From assembly GCF_007565055.1 (NCBI RefSeq), contig NC_044560.1, forward strand, positions 83,333,295-83,397,294: 64,000 bases of DNA. Direction: 5' to 3'. Below, one piece after another: positions 55,050 to 64,000 of this stretch; position 1 is the first letter of the stretch, and every line of letters begins with the position of its first letter. Below the pieces are notes generated by a model, which was not told where the DNA came from, ran no database searches, and was given only the letters and a program-made list of their open reading frames with translations. The position numbers and the translations under genes are program-made. The DNA comes from Rhinopithecus roxellana (lineage: Eukaryota > Chordata > Mammalia > Primates > Cercopithecidae).

Positions 55050-55930
55050 TCCCTGGGCTGCATTAATACCCACGACGTGTTTTTCGCTCTCCAGACAAAG
55101 AGACCGGTACTTGGCAGGTCCCTTAAGTGGGACTCAAAAGACCGAACCGAGCTGCAGCCTTTCGCTAGCACTGGTCCTCGCCCCTTTTGGCATCTTGGTA
55201 CTTGTAGTTTTGTCCACTCTATCTTTACCAGAAAAGCCAGCGCTGAGACCACAACTCCCATCACCCTGCTAGCACCGGCGCCTTCAGAGCGCATCCTCAG
55301 AGGGGCACCAGCGCCATTGACCACCCGGCTGGCCGAAGGGCCCGCCTTCCCGAGGCCAGGCGCTCCCGCGATTGGCCAGCCGCCCCGCCTCTCATCGGAG
55401 GGCGCCAGGTGAATGAAAGGGGGGCGTGTCGGTGCGCGGAGCTCCGTGGCTGCGCTGCTGGAACCCGCTGGAAGGTGAGCGCCAAGAAGCGGGTTGGCGC
55501 TGCCGCTTTCGTTGGTTTGGGGAGGATTCTGAGCACCCGGGAGGCTGGCCCGAGATTGGGGTTAGCGAGCAGGATTGCCGCCACTCAGTCATCCTCCTTC
55601 GGACCGCTTGGCCCTGGCAACTCCTGGGACCTCCGCCCCGCGAGCCCTTCCAGCGTGGGGAGGGGCAGGCATGGCCTTGGGCCCCCAGCTTCTCTGTCAT
55701 TGGGTGCTCTCCGAGTCGTCCAGCCGGGGGTCGCAGCGTCGACTTCTTCCATGGTGAATGGTACCCAGGCGTAGGGGCTCAGCCACACTGGGGAAGTGCC
55801 AGCCGCAGCGATGGCCACTTTGTCCGCGGGAGGCCACGGGAGGGGCTAGGCCTCGGGGCCCCATCCTCGGGGACCATGCCCTGTAGCTGGTTCTGGTGGC
55901 CTATGCAGGTCGTCTGGTGCTGGGCGGGGG
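55050..55930 (+). promoter_or_regulatory. CpG-island promoter
   Basis: GC- and CpG-rich, unlike the rest of the window. Sites in order: a ZNF143/SBS-like ACCACAACTCCCATCACC (55248-55265), a weaker reverse one (actacaagt, complement, near 55200), an inverted CCAAT box ATTGG at 55371-55375 (NF-Y), and a GC box at 55381-55390. Transcription likely starts near 55400-55430 on the plus strand. Divergent transcription is possible. Confidence 0.75.
55410..55474 (+). other. Probable noncoding first exon
   Basis: Just downstream of the CCAAT and GC boxes. It ends at a strong splice donor GAAG|GTGAGC (GT at 55475). The 5' limit is a guess. The gene is not recognised. Long ORFs here arise from GC richness. 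Confidence 0.55.
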
Positions 55931-56084
55931 AGGGTCTATCTTGCGAGCAATTTAGATGCAGTTGACCCTGAAATTCTTCGTGTGGAAATGGAAACTTCTC
56001 TAATGTTCTCCTCCGGTCCATGCCTAAAAGAAAGGAGTGACTTCCCCAACCTGTCGCATCGTGTCCTGGAGGGTTTGGAGAGGC

Positions 56085-56262
56085 CGGTTAGCATAGTGGT
56101 TAAGGATGTCAACCCGGGAGTCAGTCAGATCTCTGTTCCATTCCTAACTTGGTGATGTTATCTGTATCTTTGAATCTCAGAGCCTCCTCTGAAAAAGAGG
56201 ATGTAGTTAGAGTATCTGTCGCACTGGGTTATTGTGAGGTGAAAACTAATGTGCTTGTAAAA
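56085..56262 (+). repeat. MIR: MIR
   Basis: 'gcatagtggttaaggatgtc' is the tRNA-like head; 'cctcctctgaaaaagagga' the core end. Confidence 0.8.
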
Positions 56263-56425
56263 GCCGGGCATGGTGGCGCGCACCTGTAGTCCCTGCTACT
56301 AGGGAAGCTGAGGTTGGGAGGATCTCTTGAGCCCAGGAGTTCCAGGCTGCATTGAGGTAGGATCGTGCACTCCAGCCTGGGCAACAGAGCAAGACCATGC
56401 CTTTTAAAAATTTTAATTTAAAAAG
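56263..56425 (+). mobile_element. Alu right monomer
   Basis: Sense monomer-type copy with A-rich tail. Confidence 0.85.
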
Positions 56426-57262
56426 TAAAATGAATATGCTCGTACTTTGTACAGTGTTTTATAAGGAATAGTACTCAATATTTTGCTAAAATTGAGGAAC
56501 AGGTTTTTGTTATTCTCAGGTTGGTGGGACTGGACGAGTCTTGTCAGAAAGGGTTGGGGGTGGAATTCAATGCTGCTTTTGGCCTCTGAACAGAGACAGT
56601 TGTGTGATCTGGCTAGGACTCCCTCAAGGGTATATGAGAGTTTGTATTGCAGGTAGCTGTGTTGGCATATGCTGTCTCCTGGAGGACAGGCACTATACTT
56701 GGTTCATTTTTCTATTCCTGGCGTCTTCCTTGTGTCAGGCATTGTATGTAGCCGGTAACCCTTGAATTGAGTTGGAACCATGGGATGATTGGAAGGTTCC
56801 CTGCCAGAGTGCAGATAAATGTGCTTCTGAGAGCAGTCTGCCCTAAGAGCTGCTTTTCTGGGAGAAGTGGTGATCCTCAGCATTTCCCGGGGCAGCAGAG
56901 CACTTCAGGCAAATGGGGGTGATATAAATAAATAATACACAATATACACCAAGTACAGGATTGGGGAAAATTTTGAAGAAAGTACTATATGGAAAGACTT
57001 TTGCAAAGTCAGGAAGTAGAATAAAAATAATTGCAATAGAATAAAAAATAATTTAAGTAAGAAAGCCAAAAGAAATTTGTTTTAGGTACTATTGCTGGAA
57101 AGGAGGCTCTTCCAGTGAAAGACGGAAGTGCCCTGGGAAGAGTCCCTGTAGATCAGACCGTACTACAAGTTAAGAAGTGTTGTACCTACTTACATGTTTA
57201 TCTACCTGGCTTACCAACTCCTTAACCCGTCTGCCCTGCCTCCTTTTTTTCTTAGTTAACAA
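56426..57262 (+). other. Intron-like unique sequence
   Basis: Between the two probable exons. No convincing exon, repeat or site. Confidence 0.5.
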
Positions 57263-57537
57263 AGAAAAAAGCCAAGGCAGAAGGATCACTTGAGTCCAGG
57301 AGTTCGAGACCATTGAGACCAGCCAGGCAACATAGTGAGACCCCATCTCTACAAAAAAATGTTTTCAGAATTAGCTGAGTGTGGTGATGCATGCCTGTAG
57401 TCACATCTCCTCAGGAGGCTGAGGCAGGAGGATTGCTTGAGCCTGGGAGGTCGAGGCTGCACTGAACTGTGATCATGCCACTGCACTCCAGCCTGGGTAA
57501 CAAAGTGAGACCCTGTCTCAAAAGAAAAGAAAAACAA
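57263..57537 (+). mobile_element. Alu, older, 5' truncated
   Basis: Sense J-like Alu with the internal phrase 'gagaccattgagaccagcc'. Confidence 0.85.
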
Positions 57538-59335
57538 TACATGCACATAGTAAAACGTTCTATCAGAAAGGTTTAAAATTAAAGGCAAAAGTCCCTCCAC
57601 ACTTTTTTTTTTTGAAACGGAGTCTCGCACTGTCGCCCAGGCTGGAGTGCAGTGGCACAATCTCTGCTCACTGCAGCCTCCGCCTCCAACGCCTCCCAGG
57701 TTCAAGTGATTCTCCTGCCTCAGCCCCTGAGTAGCTGGGATTACAGGTGTCCGCCACCACACCCAGCTAATTTTTTTTTGTATTTTTAGTAGAGACGGGG
57801 TTTCACTATGTTGGCCAGGCTGGTCTTGAACTCCTGACCTCATGATCTGCCCTCCTTGGCCACCCAAAGTTCTGGGATTACAGGTGTGAGCCACTGTGCC
57901 TGGCCCCTCCACCCACTTCTTAACTATACTCCCTTTCCCCAAGGGTGCTGTTAATTCTCATACAGCCTTTCAGAAAAACATATATTTGCCAGCAAAAGCA
58001 TATACACATAGGATCAACTATACATTTTGTTTTGCATCTTGCTTTTTTTTTTTTTTTTTTTGAGACAGAGTCTTGCTCTGTCCCCCAGGCTGGAGTGCAG
58101 TGGCCGGATCTCAGCTCACTGCAAGCTCCGCCTCCCGGGTTTACGCCATTCTCCTGCCTCAGCTTCCCGAGTAGCTGGGACTACAGGCGCCCGCCACCTC
58201 GCCCGGCTAGTTTTTTGTATTTTTAGTAGAGACGGGGTTTCACCGTGTTAGCCAGGATGGTCTTGATCTCCTGACCTCGTGATCCGCCTGTCTCGGCCTC
58301 CCAAAGTGCTGGGATTACAGGCTTGAGCCACCGCGCCCGGCTGCATCTTGCTTTTTTTTTTAATATATCTTGGTGACTTTTTCACATGAACACAGGCAAT
58401 TCTACATGGTTGCATAATATTCCATTGTGTGATTGTAAAGTCATTGATTTAACTTGTCCCCTGTTGATGGACATTCACATTATTTCTACTTTTGCGCTAG
58501 TACAAAATCGTGGTGTAACAGACATCTCCGAACTTATTTTATTTCAGACAGGGTCTTGCTCTGTCTCCCAGGCAGGAGTGCAGGGATGCCATCACAACTC
58601 ACTGCAACCTTGACCTCCCAGGCCCAAGCGATTCTCCTGCTTCAGCCTTCGTGTAGCTGGGACCACAGGCGTGTGCCACCAAACCTGGCAAATCTTTTAA
58701 ATGTTTTGTAGAGACAGAATTTTGCCATATTGCCTGGGCTGGTCTTAAACTCCTGAGCTCAAATAATCTGCTCACCTCAGCCTCCCAAAGTGCGGGGATT
58801 ATAGGCATGAGTCACTGTGCCCAGCCCTGAACTTATATATTTTTTTGAGATGGAGTCTTGCTCTGTCGCCCAGGCTGGAGCGCAGTGGTGCAATGTTGGC
58901 TCACTGCAATCTCTGCCTCCCAGGTTCAACCAATTCTCCTAACTCAGCTTCCTGAGTAGCTGGGATTACAGACATGCACCACCACACCCGGCTAATTTTT
59001 GTATTTTTAGTAGAGATGGGGTTTCACCATGTTGGCCAGGCTGGTCTTGAACTCCTGACTTCAAGTGATCTGCCCACCTCGGTCTCCCAAAGTGCTGGGA
59101 TTATACAGGCGTGAGCCACCATGCCCAGCCCTGAACTTATAATTTGATGTATTTGGGGGAATATATTCAAATGAGTAAATGTATCGCAATGAGTTTGCCA
59201 AGGCAGAAGGTGTGTACATTTAAAGTTTGATAAATATTGCCAAATTCTCCTCTGATGTGGTATTCCAAATTGTGTTCCCACCAAACTGGATATTATCATA
59301 TTGAAAAATGTGATTTTATCAGTCTGATGTGTTTT
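57538..59335 (-). repeat. L1: Old L1 relic cut by four Alus
   Basis: Antisense L1M-like pieces ('gttgcataatattccattg', 'cccctgttgatggacattc', 'ttgtgttcccaccaaactgg') lie between Alus at 57603-57905, 58042-58342 (AluY, duplication gcatcttgctttttt), 58541-58825 and 58836-59131. The copy at 57603 is flanked by 'ccctccac', and 'ctgaacttat' is repeated around the last. Confidence 0.8.
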
Positions 59336-59398
59336 TTTTCAGTTCTAAGAAAGAATAAAATGTAGTATTTTTTTTTCTGTCTCTTGTTTTTCCCTTAG

Positions 59399-59463
59399 GA
59401 TTTTGATTGTCAAAGGCAACAGCAGACACTGCCAAGAAAGCTTGGTTGGAGCAGTGGGAAGGG
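59399..59463 (+). other. Probable second exon, 65 bp
   Basis: A long pyrimidine tract ending TTTTTCCCTTAG is followed by 65 bp and a donor GGG|GTGAGA (GT at 59464). It has no ATG, so it would be 5'UTR. It fits the promoter at 55.4 kb in strand and position. Gene unknown. Confidence 0.5.
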
Positions 59464-60360
59464 GTGAGAATGTCAGTGAAACTTTAGTCCTGTGAAAGTT
59501 TTGATTGATTTATTTGGTAATAGAAATTTTCAGATATCCGACAGTTCTCTTTTTTAACCAAAATGTTAACTTTAACTACTTTGGATGGGAAAAAAATCCT
59601 AAAATTATGACATAACTTCCTTGAGTTTAAAATGAATATTAAGATAGGAATCTTCTTAATACCTTAGGCCCATTGGTTATAGCCCTGGGCTTAATTTAGT
59701 GATGTCCTTAGGCCATTTTGAATATGTAGGAGTATTTAATACCCTTAGCTAAATGGCCTCCGGCTGATATCTTGAAAAAATTTCTAGGTCTACCTTTTAT
59801 AGCTTTTTAACTTTTTTATAGCTGTCAGTTTTCTTTTAGGTTTGTCAGTTTACTGTACTTACAGAGGCTTCTGTCCACTCTCCTCCTGAATTGATTCTCT
59901 AGTTTCTAAACTTAACTCTATCATTTATTATAAATACATACAAAGTAGGTATAAGTTGCCATTTAATAAGGTTCCAGTAAGTCTTTTATGAGTGAAGTCT
60001 GCACAATTAATGCATAAGCCTTGGATTTTGCCAGTGGAGGAACCCTTTACTGGGGCAAGGGGTGCCTGATTTCTCATTGGGAAAGGTCTTGGTGTGTTCC
60101 ATTTGTGGACAAGAAGAGTGGTTAAAAAGCTGTTGGCAGCGGTTGCCAGCTCTAGCTAACCCTTTTGTGATTCCAGTAGAGGGGATGCACTTGGCTATAG
60201 GAACCTCTCTGATCTCAATGGGTCAGTAAGTAAAGGGGTAATAGCTGATGGATGGTTATGTGATTTATGCGATGGAAGAAGATGGGGTAGGGGAAGTTGG
60301 GGAACAGGTCAGTGTCTCTGTCCTCCTCACTACCAAGTGGATTTTATCTGTTTATTTACT
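59464..60360 (+). other. Intron-like unique sequence
   Basis: AT-rich with no recognised repeat or exon. Confidence 0.5.
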
Positions 60361-60645
60361 TCTTTTGGAGATACAGTCTCACTCTATCCCCTAGGCTGCA
60401 GTGCAGTGGTGCGATCTCGGCTCACTGCAACCTCTGCCTCCTGGGTTCAAGCAATTCTTGTGCCTCAGCTTCCTGAGTAGCTGGGATTACAGGCGCCTGC
60501 CACCACACCCAGCTAATTTTTGTGTAGAGACAAGGTTTTGCTATGTTAGCCAGGCTGGTCTCGAACTCCTGAGCCCAAGTGATCTGCCCACCTTGGCCTC
60601 ACAAAGTGCTGGGATTACAAGTGTGAGCCACCATGCCCAGCCCCA
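60361..60645 (-). mobile_element. Alu
   Basis: Antisense Alu; short linker deletion at 'tttttgtgtagagac'. 'aaggggattttaaact' after it and 'aagtggattttatctg' before it show a decayed duplication. Confidence 0.9.
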
Positions 60646-60732
60646 AGGGGATTTTAAACTTGGTTTATAGTTTATCTACTAAGCAGTTAAGAAATGAGTA
60701 TTCCTTTTTTGCTTAACAAATCTATTTTGTTG

Positions 60733-61042
60733 GTTGGGCGCGGTGGCTCACACCTCTAATCTCAGAACTTTGGGAGGCTGAGGTGGGCGGATCACAAGGT
60801 CAGGAGTTCGCGACCAGCCTGGCCAATATGGTGAAACCCCATCTCTACTGAAAATACAAAACTTAGCTGGGCGTGGTGCCGCATGCCTGTAATCCCAGCT
60901 ACTTGGAAGGCTGAGGCAGGAGAATCACTTGAACCCAGGAGGCGGGGGTTGCAGTAAGCCAAGATCACACCACTGCACTCCAGCCCAGGCAACAGAGCAA
61001 GACTCTGCCTCAGAAAAAAAAAAAAAAAAAAAAAAAAAAACC
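60733..61042 (+). mobile_element. Alu
   Basis: Sense Alu with a long A tail, flanked by aaatctattttgt. Confidence 0.92.
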
Positions 61043-61246
61043 AAATCTATTTTGTCCAAAGCACTCTGCCAGATACTGTAAGGGATATAAAATTGAATAA
61101 GACATGGCTCATGCTTTCAAAGGGCTTGTAGTTCATTGACAGAGAAGGTCCAGGACATAAATAATAAGCAGGAGTTAACCAAGGGTAGTGAAATCAGTGA
61201 AATCAGTTAGGAGTCTCCTAGTTGCATGAAATAGAAAACCCAACTC

Positions 61247-61572
61247 AGAGGCCAGGTGTGGTGGCTCATACCTGTAACTGCAGCACTTTGGGAGGCCAAG
61301 CCGGCGGGGTGGGGGGGCAGATCAATTGAAGCCAGGAGTTCGAGACCAGCCTGGGCAACATGGCAAAACCCTGTCTCTACCAAAAATACAAAAAAAATTA
61401 GCCAGGGGTGGGTACCTGTAGTCCCAGCTACTTGGGAGGCTGAGGTATGAGGATTACTTTAGCCAGGGAGGTGAAGTTCGGAGAGTGCAGAGGATCACAC
61501 CGCTGCACTCCAGCCTGGGTGACAGAGTGAGACCCCCACCCCATCTCAAAAAAAATAAATAATATTTAAAAA
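61247..61572 (+). mobile_element. Alu with G-run insertion
   Basis: Sense older Alu, 'ggcggggtgggggggcagat' expansion near 61302, flanked by gaaaacccaact. Confidence 0.9.
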
Positions 61573-62063
61573 AGAAAACCCAACTAAGACCAGCTAAACC
61601 AAAAAGGAACTTAATTGGCTTCTGGCGCTGCTTGAGTTGGGGCTCCGATGTTGTCCCCAGGCTCCATCAGCCTGAGCTGGGCTGTCATCTTTGTTAGGCT
61701 GATTTCCCTGGTGGTGTGGCAGCAACATCCCTCACATCCTGCATCCCACAGAGCAGAGAGTGCTCTTTTTTGAAATTCCAGCAAATGTTTCATTGCTTTT
61801 CATTGGCTCTGAAAGCCATCTCTGAGCCAATCACTGTGGTCAGAGGGTGGGATGCGTTAATTTTATGGGCCTACATTATAGCTTACACACCTGGTACTTG
61901 AGGATGGCACCAGCTTTATGCAAAGTATGTTGGCCAAGAATGGGGGAAGGATGCTTCCATCAAAGCCAAAAAAGGCACTAGAACCAAAAGAATGTGGAAT
62001 ACATGCTGGCTAGCCCAAGAATCCACCAAATACTTAAGTGTAACGATGATAAAAGGAGACCAG
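61573..62063. other. Unresolved, possibly old repeat
   Basis: 'gaccagctaaaccaaaaagg' and 'gttgtccccaggctccatca' read like a decayed interspersed repeat. No gene evidence. Confidence 0.4.
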
Positions 62064-62623
62064 TCTCTTTCGTGACCATCCTGGGTAACACAGTGAAACC
62101 CCATCTCTACTAAAATAGAAAAAATTAGCTGGGCATGGCAGCATGCACCTGTAATCCCAGCTACTCAGGTGGCTGAGGCAGGAGAATCGCTTGAACCCAG
62201 GAGGCGGAGGTTGCAGTGAGCCAAGATTGCACCACTGCACTCCAGCCTGGGTGACAGAGCAAGACTGTCTCAAAAAAAAAAAAAAAAAAAGAGACCAGTC
62301 TCAAAGTTTTGAATTGGGACGCTGGAGGCTGGGTGTGGTGGCTTACTCTTGTAATCTCAGGACTTTGGGAAGTGGAGGCAGGAGGATCGCTTGAGGCAAG
62401 GAGCTTGAGACCAGCCAGGGCAACATAGCAAGACTACCATCTCTACAAAAAAATTTGTTTAATTGGCCGGGCACAGTGGTACGCACTTGTAGTCCTAGGT
62501 CTTGGGAGACTGAAGTCGGAGGGTTGCTTGAGCCCAGGAATTTGAGGGTGTAGTGAACTATGATCACACCACTTGCACTCTAACTTGGGTGACAGACCAA
62601 GACCCTGTCTCTAAAAAAGAAAA
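62064..62623 (+). repeat. Two sense Alus
   Basis: A 5'-truncated Alu (62075-62292), with 'gagaccagtctc' on both sides, and an older complete one (62328-62623). Confidence 0.88.
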
Positions 62624-62657
62624 CCAGTTTCAGATTAATACACTAAAGACTCAACTA

Positions 62658-62962
62658 TAATTTTTTTTTTTTTTTTTTTTGAGACAGAATCTCAGTCTGT
62701 CGCCCAGGCTGGAGTGTAGTGGCGCAGTCTCAGCTCATTGCATCCTCTGCCTCCCGGATCCAAGCAATTCTCCTGCCTCAGCCTCCCGAGTAGCTGGGAC
62801 TCACGTACCCACCACCACGCCTGGTTAATTTTTGTAGTCTTAGTAGAGACAGGGTTTTGCCATGTTGGCCAAGCTGGTCTCAAACTCCAGACCTCAGTTG
62901 ATCTGCCTGCCTCAGCCTCCCAAAGTGCTAGGATTACAGGTGTGAGCCACCGTACCTGGCCT
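62658..62962 (-). mobile_element. Alu
   Basis: Antisense Alu flanked by ctcaactataatt. Confidence 0.93.
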
Positions 62963-63027
62963 CAACTATAATTCTTAGATGTGAATATTTTCTGTATTTT
63001 GAGCCTTGAAGAAAGTAGAATGTAGTA

Positions 63028-63200
63028 CATTAGAGCATTGGCTCTGGAGGCCAATAGACCTGATTTTGAGTCCCGGATCTGTTACAACTGGGTCATCTCC
63101 TACACTCAATTTCCTTATCAGAACAAGGGAGACAATATTTATTTATAAGGTTTTTATAATATTCACTGAAAGAATCAGTGTAAAACAGTAAGCACTGTGC
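63028..63200 (+). repeat. MIR: MIR
   Basis: 'gagcattggctctggaggcc' to 'cagtgtaaaacagtaagcac' matches MIR order. Confidence 0.75.
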
Positions 63201-63285
63201 TCACATGCAGTTAGCTATAGTTATTTTTTTTTCATAAATTAACCCAGTTGGATAACCTCTGATTTTTATTAGATCCAAAGCAGAC

Positions 63286-63545
63286 CATATTATTATTATT
63301 ATTATTTTTGAGATGGAATCTTGCTCTGTCAACCAGGCTGGAGTGCAGTGGTGCAATCTTAGTTCACTGCAGCCTACACCTCCTGGCTTCAAGCGATCCT
63401 CCCACCTCAGCTTCCCTAGTAGCTGGGATTACAGGCCGGAGTAAGTTTTGTATTTTTAGCAGAGAAGGGGTTTCACCATGTTGGGCAGGCTGGTCTCACA
63501 GTGATCTGCCTGCCTTGTCCTCCCAAAGTGCTGGGAAGCCCATAT
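63286..63545 (-). repeat. (ATT)n and a deleted Alu
   Basis: Antisense Alu with an ATT-repeat tail and several internal deletions; it lacks its 5' end. Confidence 0.85.
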
Positions 63546-63589
63546 CCTACAGACACTATTGGACCACTGGTTTTGGAAAAATTGTTTAA

Positions 63590-63887
63590 TTTTTTTTTTT
63601 TTTTTTGAGACAGAGTCTCCCTCTGTTGCCCAGGCTGGAGTGCAGTGGCACTATATCTGTTCACTGCAAGCTCCGCCTCCCAGGTTCACACCATTCTCCT
63701 GCCTCAGCCTCCCCAGTAGCTGGGACTACAGATGCCCGCCACCACACCCGGCTAATTTTTTGTATTTTTATTACAGACGGGGTTTTACCGTGTTAGCCAG
63801 GATGGTCTCGATCTCCTGACCTCGTGATCCGCCCGTCTCGACCTCCCAAAGTGCTGGGATTACAGGCGTGAGCCACCGCACCCGGCC
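63590..63887 (-). mobile_element. AluY: AluY
   Basis: Antisense young Alu. 'ttgtttaattttt' before and 'ttgtttacaattttt' after indicate the target duplication. Confidence 0.92.
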
Positions 63888-63917
63888 TTGTTTACAATTT
63901 TTAAAATAAATATTATT

Positions 63918-64000
63918 GGCCAGGTGCGGTGGCTTACGCCTGTAATCCCAGCGCTTTGGGAGGCCGAGGCAGGAGGATCAGGAGATCAAGAGATCGAGAC
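63918..64000 (+). repeat. Alu, cut by window end
   Basis: First 80 bp of a sense Alu ('ggccaggtgcggtggcttac'). Confidence 0.9.

Noticed and set aside
55297..55965. Several overlapping long frames in GC-rich sequence on both strands
   Set aside because: Low stop frequency in CpG-island DNA explains them. No domain or conserved motif seen.

Overview
The window is nuclear DNA from an Old World monkey (macaque- or baboon-like). Dozens of Alu elements settle that it is primate. Many young AluY copies share variants that I associate with cercopithecid AluY subfamilies rather than human AluY: a 'ctagccgggcgagg' linker, 'gatccggccactgc', and an element start reading 'cggtggctcaagcc'. The near-identical LTRs of the class II provirus also fit a recent, lineage-specific insertion. 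Nothing prokaryotic is present, and no intact protein-coding gene can be shown. The species call is inference.

Layout. 1-7.3 kb: an ancient L2 cut up by Alus, with a THE1/MST LTR and MIR relics. 7.4-8.7 kb: a GAPDH processed pseudogene. 9.5-9.9 kb: an AT-rich minisatellite. 10.3-14.7 kb: an antisense ERV-L-type pol relic. 16.8-22.9 kb: a sense class I ERV env/LTR relic, split by a 3.1-kb retrocopy that carries GOSR2 coding sequence followed by antisense LRRC37 sequence. 22.9-31.1 kb: nested Alus, an RPS12 5' fragment, L1 relics, a solo LTR sitting inside an Alu, and one badly corrupted Alu. 31.3-35.2 kb: an antisense class I ERV with a tRNA-Pro-like primer-binding site, invaded by a class II-like LTR. 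36.7-41.1 kb: an L1 whose 5' part is inverted. 41.1-43.0 kb: a MER11-like LTR, a second THE1/MST LTR, and a 60-bp inverted templated copy. 45.4-53.3 kb: a nearly complete class II (beta-like) provirus on the minus strand. 55.0-55.9 kb: a CpG-island promoter with a probable first exon, and a probable second exon at 59.4 kb. 55.9-64 kb: intron-like sequence with L1, MIR and Alus.

The class II provirus (45385-53277) has two 315-bp LTRs differing at 5 sites, a tgtaat target duplication, a polypurine tract and, unusually, a primer-binding site matching the 3' end of tRNA-Ser. gag is broken by stops and a frameshift. The dUTPase-protease frame is open. pol is cut by an Alu, seems to lack the RNase H core, and has a broken integrase. 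env has no defect that I can see other than one Alu insertion.

The most useful leads are the tRNA-Ser provirus, the GOSR2/antisense-LRRC37 chimeric retrocopy, the 60-bp inverted templated insertion, the 717-720 bp solo LTR inside an Alu, the twin-primed L1, and the CpG-island promoter of an unidentified plus-strand gene. Family names for old repeats are from memory of consensus sequences and should be confirmed with RepeatMasker.
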